Shown here one piece after another: positions 1 through 9,360 of a DNA stretch of 21,478 nucleotides (its first letter is position 1; each line of letters opens with the position of its first letter). The notes beneath the pieces were generated by a model. The model ran no database searches. It had not been told where the DNA came from and worked only from the letters and a program-made list of their open reading frames with translations. Position numbers and translations under genes: made by a program. Source of the DNA: Mesotaenium endlicherianum (lineage: Eukaryota > Streptophyta > Zygnematophyceae > Zygnematales > Mesotaeniaceae); the NCBI GenBank assembly GCA_009602735.1, contig WELA01005835.1, forward strand, positions 541,473 through 562,950, in the 5' to 3' direction.

Positions 1-36
1 GAGCTTCTCGCNCTTCTCGCACATAGCAGCCCCCCC
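1..36 (+). pseudogene. Upstream RT fragment in another frame, next to N and a C7 run
   Basis: In the frame beginning at 14 the sequence reads FSHIAAP, the normal lead-in to the PLTDLL segment of Ty3/gypsy reverse transcriptase. That continuation lies in the frame of the downstream Pol (27-2114), so the reading frame changes inside the run of seven C at 30-36, which is one base too long to keep it. The Pol frame itself has a TAG at 24-26. An N at 12, flanked by two copies of CTTCTCGC, suggests poor base calling or an assembly join here. It could be a true inactivating indel or a sequencing error. Confidence 0.6.
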
Positions 37-2114
37 TGACAGATCTACTCAAGGAGGACAGGCCTTATACATGGACCGAGAAAGAGGAAGAGGCATTTCA
101 AGAGTTAAAGCGAAGATTGACCACATCCCCGGTGCTCACTCTCCCAAGTCCAAACCCAGATTGGCCCTTCCACGTCATCACCGATGCATCTTCCTATGCA
201 ATAGGAGCAATCCTGCTTCAAGACCAAGGCAAGGGACTGCAGCCCATCGCCTACGAGTCAAGGAAGCTAAATCCAGCCGAGCAAAATTATACAACCACGG
301 AGCGAGAGGCATTGGCGATTGTACATGCCTTGAAGGTTTGGCGCTGCTACGTTGAAGGACGCAAAGTACTGGTCACCACGGACCACGAGGCGTTAAAGCA
401 CCTCCAGACGCAGCCGTATCTCTCAAGGAGACAAGCAAGATGGAGCGGATACTTGCAACAATACAACATCACGATTCAGTACCAGCCCGGCAAGACAAAC
501 CCGGCTGACCCCCTCTCAAGACGGCAATTAAACGTAGTGATGACATCGCTGAAGACAGATCTGGAAGCTCAATTTTCAGCCGCCTATAAAAGAGACCCTT
601 ACTACAAGAACGGAGAAGCAGCCTTGGACCCATACAAGAAGCAAGAAGGCAATTATTGGGTGAGGCAAGATACGGGCCAAAGATGTGTTCCTGATGACTT
701 AGACCTCCGGCTCTTGCTTCTACGAGAAGCACACGACAACCCTCTTGGAGGACACTTTGGAATCCTAAGGACCACGGGCGTTCTAGCCAGGACTAATTGT
801 CGGCCAGGCATGTCTAAGCAAGTCAAGGAGTACTGCAGGAGCTGTGACACATGCCAAAGAATCAAGCCATCATCGCAAAAGGCGGGAGGACTCCTCCAAC
901 CACTACCAATCCCCGAAAGACAATGGACGGACATCTCAATGGACCTTATCGTGGACTTGCCCGTGACACCTCGAGGCCATAATGCAATACTCACGGTGGT
1001 GGACAGACTTACCAAGATGGCTCATTTTATTCCCACGACGACTAAGGCTACAGCACCACAACTTGCAAGACTCATCTTTGACAACATCTTCCGACTCCAT
1101 GGACTACCATCAAGAATTGTGTCAGATAGAGATCCAAGATTCACAAGCCATTTCTGGAAAAATCTCTTCAAGAACTTGGGTACATCGCTGGATATGTCTA
1201 CTGCCTACCACCCACAATCAGATGGGCAAACCGAGCGTATGAATCGTACCCTAAAGACCTCTCTAAAGGCCTACGTGTCTACCCTCGAGCAAGACTGGGA
1301 CATGTACTTGACCCCCCTCGAGTTTGCCTACAACAACATTACGCAGGCCTCTACCCAAGAGTCCCCATTCTTCCTCAACTATGGCTTCCATCCGACCACG
1401 CCACTGAGCTTCACGGCTGGCCTTGATGAAGTACCTGCAGCCACCGATTTTATGAAGACATTAGAAGCAGCCCTTATAGCAGCAAAGAAAGCTCTACAAC
1501 ACGCGCAAGATGCTCAAGCAAGAGTGGCGAACGGATCCAGAAGAGAAATTACGTACAGAGTGGGTGACAACGTGTTACTATCATCCAAGAACATTTCTCT
1601 GAACAACAGGCCTGCCGGCAGCAAGTTCTCTCCTAAGTATTTGGGACCCTTCAAGATTATCCAGCAAGTCGACCCCGTTGCTTTCAAGCTAGAACTTCCC
1701 CAGACTATGCACATCGACCCTGTATTCCACGCTTCCCTCTTCAAGCCATATGTGCAACCCGACAACAAGTTCCCAGGACGTGTGACAACCCCACCAGCCC
1801 CAACAATAGTGGATGATCATTTGGAGTACGAAGTGGAAGACATAGTGGCTATGAGAAATTTCAGGAGACAGCAGCAATACTTGATCAAGTGGAAAGGATA
1901 TCCAGATTCGGAGAATAGTTGGGTGGCGGCGCACTACCTTGACAAAGTTCAGAGAAAGTTGAAGCGCTTCCATGCCGCCAACCCCCATCTTGGACCAGCC
2001 CCAAGTCTCTCTACTAGAAGCCCGAAGACTTCAGGGAGGCAGCCTGCCACCATCAAGAAGCAGCAGAAGACCCCTTGGAGGCAGCCTGCAAGAACAAGGA
2101 AGAGGAAAAATTGA
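27..2114 (+). CDS. Ty3/gypsy chromovirus Pol, 5'-truncated by window edge (RT end, RNase H, integrase, chromodomain)
   Basis: Pol polyprotein that copies element RNA into DNA and integrates it. The frame is open from 27 to the TGA at 2112; the start lies outside the window. Order seen: RT tail (PLTDLL, then TWTEKEEEAF, to about 115); RNase H (183-525) with acidic residues in TDAS (Asp codon 183), ERE-ALA, TTDH and ADPLSR; integrase zinc finger H-x6-H...C-x2-C (about 730-857); DDE core with Asp in SMDLIV, Asp in SDRDPRF and Glu in GQTERM, the last two spaced as in DD35E; GPF motif near 1644; chromodomain about 1821-1977 with YLIKWKGY and NSWV; basic tail RTRKRKN. The chromodomain probably guides integration to modified histones (family knowledge). 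Catalytic residues are intact, but the usual Trp of the WPG motif after the zinc-finger histidines is Arg (codon 801). A frame break at 24-36 separates it from upstream RT sequence. Identification very secure. Confidence 0.96.
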   Translation, partial: QPPLTDLLKEDRPYTWTEKEEEAFQELKRRLTTSPVLTLPSPNPDWPFHVITDASSYAIGAILLQDQGKGLQPIAYESRKLNPAEQNYTTTEREALAIVHALKVWRCYVEGRKVLVTTDHEALKHLQTQPYLSRRQARWSGYLQQYNITIQYQPGKTNPADPLSRRQLNVVMTSLKTDLEAQFSAAYKRDPYYKNGEAALDPYKKQEGNYWVRQDTGQRCVPDDLDLRLLLLREAHDNPLGGHFGILRTTGVLARTNCRPGMSKQVKEYCRSCDTCQRIKPSSQKAGGLLQPLPIPERQWTDISMDLIVDLPVTPRGHNAILTVVDRLTKMAHFIPTTTKATAPQLARLIFDNIFRLHGLPSRIVSDRDPRFTSHFWKNLFKNLGTSLDMSTAYHPQSDGQTERMNRTLKTSLKAYVSTLEQDWDMYLTPLEFAYNNITQASTQESPFFLNYGFHPTTPLSFTAGLDEVPAATDFMKTLEAALIAAKKALQHAQDAQARVANGSRREITYRVGDNVLLSSKNISLNNRPAGSKFSPKYLGPFKIIQQVDPVAFKLELPQTMHIDPVFHASLFKPYVQPDNKFPGRVTTPPAPTIVDDHLEYEVEDIVAMRNFRRQQQYLIKWKGYPDSENSWVAAHYLDKVQRKLKRFHAANPHLGPAPSLSTRSPKTSGRQPATIKKQQKTPWRQPARTRKRKN

Positions 2115-2883
2115 CATTAGACACTCTTCTCTTCTCGCAGTTTCTGAACAGAAAACTAAAACTGCTACTGGTGATAGGTCTCTGCATAATAAGTTCTGAA
2201 AATTTACCTGGCTGTAGTCCATCAGTAGCCAGTCATTTAGAGTCCAAGTTTGTTTACTTTAGAGCATTGGTGAGAGAGATATGATGCTCTAAGTAGAAGG
2301 GGGTCAGGCTGCTGGCATTGTTAGGACAGAATATGCCTTCTGACATTGTGCCCTCACCTGAACTTGGAATGCTCTGAAACTCAAGACTCTGGTAGAACAT
2401 CTAACAACGCCCAGTTTGAGACTTAGTTTGTAGAATTTGGAGAAGTATAGAAGGGCTTATGATTTTCAGAAGTTTCTGCACAGATTTGGAGGAGTGCCTA
2501 CTCTCTCAGCTCTCAACGACACTCCAGAAATTAGAATGCTCTCAAATTTGGTGACCCGGTAGAGATCTCCGACGCGGTCCGTCTGGCACGCGAATTTTTA
2601 GATTTGGAGCAGTTCTGTGGCCGCTATGAATTTTTGAATTTGTGGCAGATTCTGGGCCAACTTGTACAATTTTCTTTATCATTAAGGAGTAGGCTAGCCA
2701 ATAAGGTCACACCACCTACGACCTTGCCTAGTCTACCTTACATGTGTCGCACCTGACTTGGCGCCTTTGACTAGTCCTCTTCACATGTGTGGCATCTGAC
2801 TTGAAACTGTTGACTAGTTTGCTCCACATATGTAAGACCTGGCTTGACGCGCCGAGACGTCACTTTTTCTATCGGGGGGGTGA
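2115..2883 (+). other. 3' untranslated internal region and polypurine tract of the chromovirus
   Basis: About 770 bases between the Pol stop and the 3' LTR with no coding signal. The last 11 bases (2873-2883, C then seven G then TGA) form a G-rich polypurine tract, preceded by a T-rich stretch (2863-2870), and they directly abut the LTR start TGTAGTGA. This is the expected site where plus-strand DNA synthesis is primed. A 43-bp triple repeat lies just upstream (separate entry). Confidence 0.8.
2738..2866 (+). repeat. Three degenerate 43-bp tandem repeats upstream of the polypurine tract
   Basis: Units begin at 2738, 2781 and 2824 with an exact 43-base period. Units 1 and 2 share ACATGTGT, a CTGACTTG block and TTGACTAGT; unit 3 is more diverged (ACATATGT, CTGGCTTGACG). 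Each unit carries a TTGAC core, and the first two a CATGTG E-box-like core. These could be transcription-factor sites (TTGAC is the W-box core in plants), but that role is inferred only. Confidence 0.75.
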
Positions 2884-3386
2884 TGTAGTGATTTGAGTTA
2901 TTATATATTAGTTTGCATATATTTTAATGTTTTCAAATATATTTGGAGTAGTATTGTGTGGAGTCAACTGTGAATAGGTACTCTAGTAACTTGGTTCATG
3001 TCCTTTGAACCTTCCAAGGCATTTTCGAAGTTAGAGGAAAGACCTAGAAGAACTCCATGTGGCAAAAGTCAAATGTGCCATTTTTAGGTCAAAAGGACAT
3101 GTGTACATTATTCTAGAAAGAGGTGGCAAGTTTTGGGATGTGTTGGGTGCCAACACATCAACATACACTTTCCTAGAAATTACTCATGTAACAAGTATAC
3201 AAACAAGAGCTAGAACACAGAAAGACATTCGAGAATCACTCTTGTACTTGCCAAAATCCAGAAATATATTAACTTTCAAGAAGCCATCTCTCTTTCAAGA
3301 AGCTACCACTTGTGTTCAAAGATCCTTGTCTTGAATATATAAAGTATTATATTTCACTAAGTACTTCATCTATCTGTTTCACTACA
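2884..3386 (+). mobile_element. LTR-A, complete 503-bp 3' LTR of the chromovirus
   Basis: It starts TGTAGTGA right after the polypurine tract and ends TCACTACA, so the termini are a perfect 8-bp inverted repeat beginning TG and ending CA. The last 188 bases match the reverse complement of 21291-21478 with about 10 differences by hand count (about 95%), which fixes the 3' boundary independently. The following five bases, CTATG (3387-3391), would be the target duplication; its partner lies left of the window. The LTR is AT-rich, with a TATA-like stretch near 2900. Confidence 0.93.
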
Positions 3387-6212
3387 CTATGCCATAATCT
3401 AAGCAAGTGAAAGAGATGAAAAGATTGACTCAAGATCAAATTAAGAACATGAATCGGTTATTTGTCTTTTTGTGTTTGATATGTGTTCACATTATACATA
3501 AATGTCATTATCGTATAATTTCTATATCAACAGTGTGAATGTAAAACATTTGCTGAATATAAAGATAGTAATAAGATCTTTAAATATGAAATGTTTGTTT
3601 GTCGTATAAATACCTACTTGATTCACTTCAAATATACTTTAAAAAATAAATTAATTTTTTTTCTCAAATGATAACGTTGTGCAAGTCCAAGTTTTGACTG
3701 ATGACGTGTAGATGCAGTTGCTTTATTAGTGGCTCTTGCGTGACAAGAATCGGTTCAAGAAATATAAACAATCAAAAAAATAAAAAATAACAATGAAAAC
3801 ATTTTTCAAAGTGAAAAGACAAGACATTGAAAGAACTGAAGAACACGACAATAACAAGTAAAGCATAATGAGAATTGTTTTCTCAAACCATATTTCATGT
3901 TTTCTTACTCGGCCATTATGTTTACCTACTTTTTAATAAAAAACGAAGTTAGTTTACTAAATTTAAAATCAATTTTTACTCAGTGCAACGTCCTTACTGC
4001 AGTATTGAATCTGCCATATAGGCGTATGAATAAGAGAAAAGCAATAATAGATGAAGAGGATTTTCAGTAAGAAAATTTATAGTTTATATGCTACAAAATA
4101 TCATAAGTTTCAAATTTGATTTATTTAACGTTAATATGTATTTTAAACAATAATTTTCTCGTTAACACTAATATTGATATATAATTTCATCTTTGATTTT
4201 TAGATAACATATTAAAACCGTATGTAGACATTAAATAACAAGATTTACAAATCATTTATATTCAATGTCTTTATAATTTTTTATGTAATTATATGTTTTT
4301 TTACAATAGTCACACAGACCAAATGAAACACATAACGTCATTTTTTTTTGAAATCAATAAACAAAGATCAAACAATCGACAAATAATGAAAAAAAAAAAT
4401 ATGCACGAGCAACACACATATTTTTACAAATTTATAATTATGCAAAAGAAATTTATGCACCAATACAAAATTAAACAAAAAGTCAAATTTGAAAATATTT
4501 GATTTAATGTTACAATCAAAAACATATACATATAATTAAGATCATTTAAATTTATCAAAATACGTTTTAATTGTGAAAATATCTTCAGGGAACAGATTTA
4601 TTTTTTCGGGCGCACTACAAAGTAACGAGAGTGACTTAAAAAAATTGGTGAAAAGATGCATCGAAAATGTGTGCGACTATATCACACAACAATAAAATTA
4701 CGTACTTTGAAGTGTTTGTTTTCCTAATCTCATTGCAAGTCACATAATTATTTTTACACGATTGCGTGTATTATATATTGTAATCATCTACAAATTCGTA
4801 CAAATATTTTATCGTATAAGTATATTTATTCACGACACCAAAGTTTAACAGTAAGTCAAGTTCAAAACAAACGTAAACACTCGCTCAAGTATTTTTTGAG
4901 TCATCTTGTACACACCGAGATTACTGTAAATGGTATATTTTTTATTATATTTTTCAACTTATTTTTTTCCACAAAGTTCTTCTACGTAGATGTTAGGCGC
5001 ATGACCACTCTTTATAACTTAGCAAAGACACATGAAAATATCATCTTTAAAAAAATCACACCCGCACATTTTAAACATGTAAAGCTCACAATGAAGTCAA
5101 GATCGACTTAAGACACTACAGGGTTATTAGGGATGTCCTGGGGATAGGATAGAACCCCCTGATAATCCCTCTGTTCTAGAGATTAAGAGGGGCAGATGTT
5201 ATCGTCTGTTCGATCTGTCTTAATATTTAATTTTTGTAATAAAATTTATGCAATCATTCACCTTCATGTAATTTACGTGGAACTTATTTTTCAATTGTTA
5301 TTGTCATTTTCTTCAAATTAAAAATTAAAGTTCAGTTTTTTTTAAAATTTGTATTTATTAATTTACAAAATTTGTATAATTTATATTATATATATAAATA
5401 TGTATTTTATTTTATCTATTAAATCTCACAATTATTATGAAGTAATTACTAAATTTAAATTAAATTAAATTCTACAACTATGTCGCATCAATATTTACGT
5501 TTTTTGCGTTGTTTGGTGATATTCACCGTTAATGTAATGAAATTAAACAATAATGACCATGTTTCAGTTTTGCATTGTTTTCTTATATGTTACTAAAAAA
5601 TATGATTAAAGTCATATGAAAGAAGTGTTTTTAATGTGTCACATTTGTTGATAAATTTTTTTGTTTCGCTTTCAAGACATATTTTGAAATTTTTGTGACG
5701 CTTTAATCTACCAATTAAAAAATTATTTGCAAAATAACATTGTCATTATGCTACTTCCTTAACACTAACAAGTTAAAAAACCAACACTAGGAACGCATAT
5801 TAAGTACTTGCACCCAAATGAAAACTTCAAAATAACGATAAAAGAATTATAAATCATAAAGAAACACGCAAAGTGTACTTGGAAGGCATGCCGCCAAAGC
5901 CAATAAGTCAAAGTCAATTGGATCAATGTCAAACCTCTTGTTTCGACGTTACTATTTATCATTTATAGAACTTTTGCCCAAAGTGGAGAACCTGTGCACC
6001 TAGATGTATTTGAATGTCAAACGTAACGAGTTGAACATCGTCTAGTGTAAGCGTTTTTTTCAACAAACTCTTGCTAAACAAGTTGAGAAAAATACAAGTC
6101 AACAAGTGTCGCACATACAAAACAAAAGTTATTCACAGAAGAAGAAATTTGATCCATCTCTAGTCTTGTCATACACAAACCTGCAGATTAAACAAACAAC
6201 AAACTGAACGCG
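3387..6212. other. AT-rich non-coding stretch, no gene seen
   Basis: Very AT-rich sequence with many poly-A and poly-T runs and only short chance reading frames. I see no domain, RNA gene or mobile-element terminus, apart from the GC-richer hairpin cluster near 5112-5210 listed separately. It may be old decayed repeat or simple intergenic DNA. Confidence 0.7.
5112..5210. repeat. GC-richer hairpin cluster inside AT-rich DNA
   Basis: A stretch of about 100 bases clearly richer in G and C than its surroundings. AGGGTTATTAGGG (5120-5132) can pair with CCCTGATAATCCCT (5157-5170), giving a 13-bp stem with one bulged T and one G-T pair; the loop contains TCCT/AGGA. A second stem, CAGATG/CGTCTG around TTAT, lies at 5193-5208. 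It could be a structured RNA, an insert from elsewhere or a short non-autonomous element; nothing decides between these. Confidence 0.45.
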
Positions 6213-6861
6213 ATGGAGGTGAGGTCGATTTGGACTGCTGGAGTTGGTGACCGTGCCACCAGCACAGCGGGCAGCGCAAGCGCACAAGTGCACGTTTCTT
6301 ATGCACAATATACATTTTCACCCAATCGGGTGACAGAGGTCGAGTTGGAGAAACAACTTGCTTGTGAGAACAAATGCGTCTCTGCGTTGGTGTCGATGCC
6401 AACGCTAGTGTAGACACGTGCTATTGTGGTATCGACACCGACATTTGCTCCTGTGGGCACCAATATCTGCTCTTGTGGGTGATGGATGCCCCCGTTTGGT
6501 TTCAATTGTATCAGCAATAACAACAACTGCAGCAATGATTTCAACAACAACAAGTGGGGTAGCAACAACATATGATCGATAGACGCTGCAAGTATTTATG
6601 TTCAACGGACTAGCGGAGTTTCCTGACGACTTTGTGACTCCGTTACAAATGTAAATGGACAATTTCCAAGTGTTAGATTGGTTTTTCCCGGTAATCCGAG
6701 GGACAATTGACACCATGACAATTTAACGACAAAATGCTTTGTTGCAATTCTATAATCTTGGTGTAGACGCAATGTCACAATCAAGCGCAAGCGTCCGCGT
6801 CACATCGTGGACATTTTGTTCATTCCACATGGAAAAAAAACAGCAACAAGTACATTTTTAA
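6213..6861 (+). pseudogene. Decayed coding relic with Gln-rich middle, product unknown
   Basis: Less AT-rich than its flanks, with coding character spread over three frames. The ATG at 6213 opens 66 codons ending in TAG at 6411. A second frame (6488 to about 6590) is rich in CAA/CAG and interrupted by TAA (6518), TGA (6536) and TAG (6560). A third frame (6601-6861) reads FNGLAEFPDDFVTPLQ and later RQNALLQFYNLGVDAMSQ, with TAA at 6652 and 6724. Most of these stops are one C-to-T or G-to-A change from Gln or Trp codons, as expected for a methylated repeat decaying by deamination. I do not recognise the protein; a gag-like ORF of an old retroelement is plausible but unproven. Confidence 0.45.
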
Positions 6862-7249
6862 TTAACACAATGCAATCTTTAATCAACTCTTGACGCGTTT
6901 GGTCGATTACATTGTTATTAGGAAACGATACCTAAAAAAAGGAGAATATTTGATTATTCTGCTTGTGTGTAGCATTTAAACCTGCGTTGTGTTGTAAATG
7001 ATCATTGTGACGTCTTATTGCTCTCATACTTATCAATAATTTAACTGTTGATTTCTTTTCTCGGCAATTTTAGCGTAAAATAGCATGAGACTCAAAAACC
7101 TAAATTTGAATATTGGAACCATAATTTTGAAGTTATTTATGCTAATCTTAACCTTAAGTAGAAAATCCCTAAATCTGACACGAGAATATTTTGACTTTAA
7201 CAGTGTCGAATACGAGGTCGAAGTTAGAAAACTCACAATCTGAAAAAAG
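6862..7249. other. AT-rich non-coding stretch before the solo LTR
   Basis: No coding signal, repeat or terminus recognised. Before the solo LTR inserted, this sequence was continuous with the DNA now starting at 8523, as shown by the duplicated ACTAG on both sides of the LTR. Confidence 0.6.
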
Positions 7250-7387
7250 ACTAGTGTAATGAATCAATTCATTATTTATTTAATTAATTGCATATATAAA
7301 TATAACACTAAATAAGTATTATGTCTATATTCTCACAGGTGCGAGTTCATCTAATTGAATGTATGTCGATGTAATGCGAGTTTACTT

Positions 7388-7493
7388 ACTTTGTCAAAAA
7401 GGTCAGCAGAATGACTTTTGTACCATAGTGTAGTTTGCTGACTTTGTTGAAAAGGTCAGCAGGATGACTTTTGTATCATAGTGTAGTTTGCTG
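7388..7493 (+). repeat. 53-bp tandem duplication inside LTR-B1
   Basis: Two copies, 7388-7440 and 7441-7493, differ at only a few positions. Each has a GTCAGCA motif, a TGACTTTTGTA block and CATAGTGTAGTTTGCTGA. The corresponding part of LTR-B2 (about 12741-12796, opposite strand) has a single copy, so the duplication is specific to the B1 lineage or was lost from B2. Confidence 0.85.
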
Positions 7494-7691
7494 AGATTTA
7501 TATATCAGTTATATATAGGATATAATATCAGTAGGTTGACATATAGTAAGCTCGCTTGATATTAGTCAATATACTTAGCTTCAGTACGCTGAGAATATAC
7601 ATATTTATTTAGATTGTTATTCGTAGATAGGCACATGTGACCGAAGTATACTGAAAGTCGGGAGGTTGACTGAGATTCAGTAAACCGATGT

Positions 7692-7720
7692 CCTACCAGT
7701 GTGGTTAACTCCTGGGTAGG
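7692..7720. promoter_or_regulatory. 29-bp palindromic LTR core, copy in LTR-B1
   Basis: CCTACC, a 17-base spacer containing GTTAAC, then GGTAGG. The same arrangement with identical spacing occurs at 12525-12553 (LTR-B2) and 19679-19707 (LTR-B3). Its survival in LTRs that are otherwise diverged suggests a bound cis-element. CCTACC resembles the plant MYB AC-element core, which is a suggestion only. Confidence 0.5.
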
Positions 7721-8531
7721 CGGAGCCGTCGTCAGTCAACTGAACAGTTAGGACTTCAGTCAACCGACCAATTAATAGGGTCGTTATACCTAGATCCGTG
7801 GGTCCCAACTTAACGGGTTTCCCACGAAACGGCGCACCTTGCGCCGTGGTCAACCAGGTGGTCACTAGGTACATAGCAGGCTGGGATCTCGTGGTCCCTC
7901 ATTCTGGACAGTAGGCTTTACAGTCGGATTTCTACTTGCAAGTGATGTGTGCACTTTTTGGGTTCGTTCTAATGACCAGCCTTCACGGAAATTGCCATGG
8001 CTGCTTCGTCTGCGCTCCAAATGGAGCGAACTAGGACTTTTCGGAAAGGTCTCGTCAAGATGCATCCATTGCCGTTAAGTTTGCTCAATTTGGAGTAGTA
8101 TTAACAGAGTTAATTCCTCTGACATTTCGGGGTCACACAGCGGACAGATTCCATGGTTTTTGCACCTGAGTCAGTGGGATATGTTTGAGCTACTTTATGG
8201 TCATCTGAATGAGAGCGCCTTTGCTATTCAGTCCCCTGATGTTGTGTATGTGCTTACACATGCTTGTATGCATGGTAGGCAAGAGGTTACGAGTTTCTAA
8301 AGGAGAAGCTCTAGTCCTCAAGCTCGCCTCCTTCTTGTGCCTTGTATTCGCGTGCAACTATGGCACACTACGGTAAGTGAGTCAAGGGTTATAGATGAGT
8401 AAACGGAATTCATTATAAGGGCAAAGATCGCTCCCTGATTTCACACGCTTCCACCTATCTCTGATCTTTTATATTTAAATGAAATATATTAATCTTGAAT
8501 AAGCAAGATTCATTTCAACTAGTCATCAAAC

Positions 8532-8829
8532 ACCAAAGCAAACTTGGGCTCTCTCATTTCGACTTTAATCATTCTTCCTCTAGCACCTACCTTTGAAGTT
8601 AGACAAAACGCATATCAAAGATTTCTTTGATGCCAAGTGCACACAATACGCAAAAGTAAATTGGCCAATTTAAAAGTATCACCAAACCAAGTTTGGGCTC
8701 TATAAGTCCATATTCAACATCTCTCCTTCTAACATCTACCCTTGATGTCGAACAAAATTTACATAAAAAAATTTCTTAGTGATGTCAAGTGCATGCAATA
8801 TGCAAAAATAGATTGATCAAATTGAGAGC
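8532..8829 (+). repeat. Degenerate 149-bp tandem duplication
   Basis: Two units, about 8532-8680 and 8681-8829. Both start ACCAAAxCAA followed by TTGGGCTC, and both carry a CTTCTA/CTCTAGCA-type block, a CTACC...TTGA block, TTTCTT, and GTGCA(C/T)(A/G)CAATA(C/T)GCAAAA in the same order. No reading frame is conserved between them. This is flanking DNA into which LTR-B1 inserted. Sequence from 8830 to about 9109 is AT-rich with nothing recognised. Confidence 0.6.
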
Positions 8830-9109
8830 ATCTTCATTCTTGGTGGTTGGTTTATTTTAGCAATGCAATTAGAATTATAACAATTTACCATATAAACAGG
8901 TGCAAGGGGATATGAGTTTGGAGTCATATTCTAATGTGAGAAGGTGAAGGAGGAATTTGAAAATGAACGAGCAGCAGTCATATGTAAAACGATAAGGAGA
9001 AAATTAAATCTTATGTTTATAATTTGTACATCAAAATTTTGTCTTGAATTATTTGCAACATATACACCAAATTGATCATGTAGAAAAGAAACTTAGTTTT
9101 TTGTGCTGT

Positions 9110-9351
9110 TGTAAGGGATTGCGGCGGTACGAGTGGGTGGAGAAGAATCAACAAAAGAAAACGAAGAGAGGACACACAGTTCAAACACCCAAGTAAGCAA
9201 GAAAGAAAGTCCCCCCCCCAAAAAAAAATAGTTCATTTTTCAGGATTACAGCAATGCCCAGAGTGGCATAGGGAAGAGTGTACTGCCATTCAGACCCTCT
9301 CACCATAGAGCTCTATCCATGAATAGCTTAAATTCAAGCCAGCGTATTACA
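9110..9351 (-). mobile_element. Possible short 3' LTR at the left end of the minus-strand element
   Basis: Read on the minus strand, an A/G-rich tract ATGGAGGGG (9360 to 9352) is followed at once by TGTAATACG, a typical polypurine-tract/LTR junction. The sequence then runs 242 bases to TTACA at 9110, giving TGTAA/TTACA ends. A sharp fall in G+C occurs at about 9110 going left. Against it, no second copy of this sequence is visible in the window, it does not resemble LTR-B2, and no target duplication matches. A C9/A9 homopolymer pair lies inside (9211-9228). Alternatively it is only part of the internal region. Confidence 0.35.
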
Positions 9352-9360
9352 CCCCTCCAT

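Larger units (their letters stand above)
7250..8522 (+). mobile_element. LTR-B1, solo LTR with 5-bp target-site duplication
   Basis: The LTR proper is 7255-8517 (1263 bp). It starts TGTAATGAATC and ends GATTCATTTCA, an imperfect terminal inverted repeat with TG/CA ends. Perfect 5-bp duplications ACTAG flank it at 7250-7254 and 8518-8522, and no primer-binding site or polypurine tract adjoins it. It is therefore a solo LTR, left by recombination between the two LTRs of a full element. The reverse complement of 11730-12932 is a second copy at roughly 90% identity. LTR-B1 is about 60 bp longer, mostly from a 53-bp tandem duplication at 7388-7493. A 29-bp palindromic core (7692-7720) is shared with LTR-B2 and LTR-B3. 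Confidence 0.9.

Noticed and set aside
3059..3334. 91-codon open frame on the plus strand
   Set aside because: It lies wholly inside LTR-A, and its sequence has no protein character.
5120..5140. Homing-endonuclease site resembling that of I-SceI
   Set aside because: Only short pieces such as TAGGGAT match, in the wrong order, and no endonuclease gene is seen.
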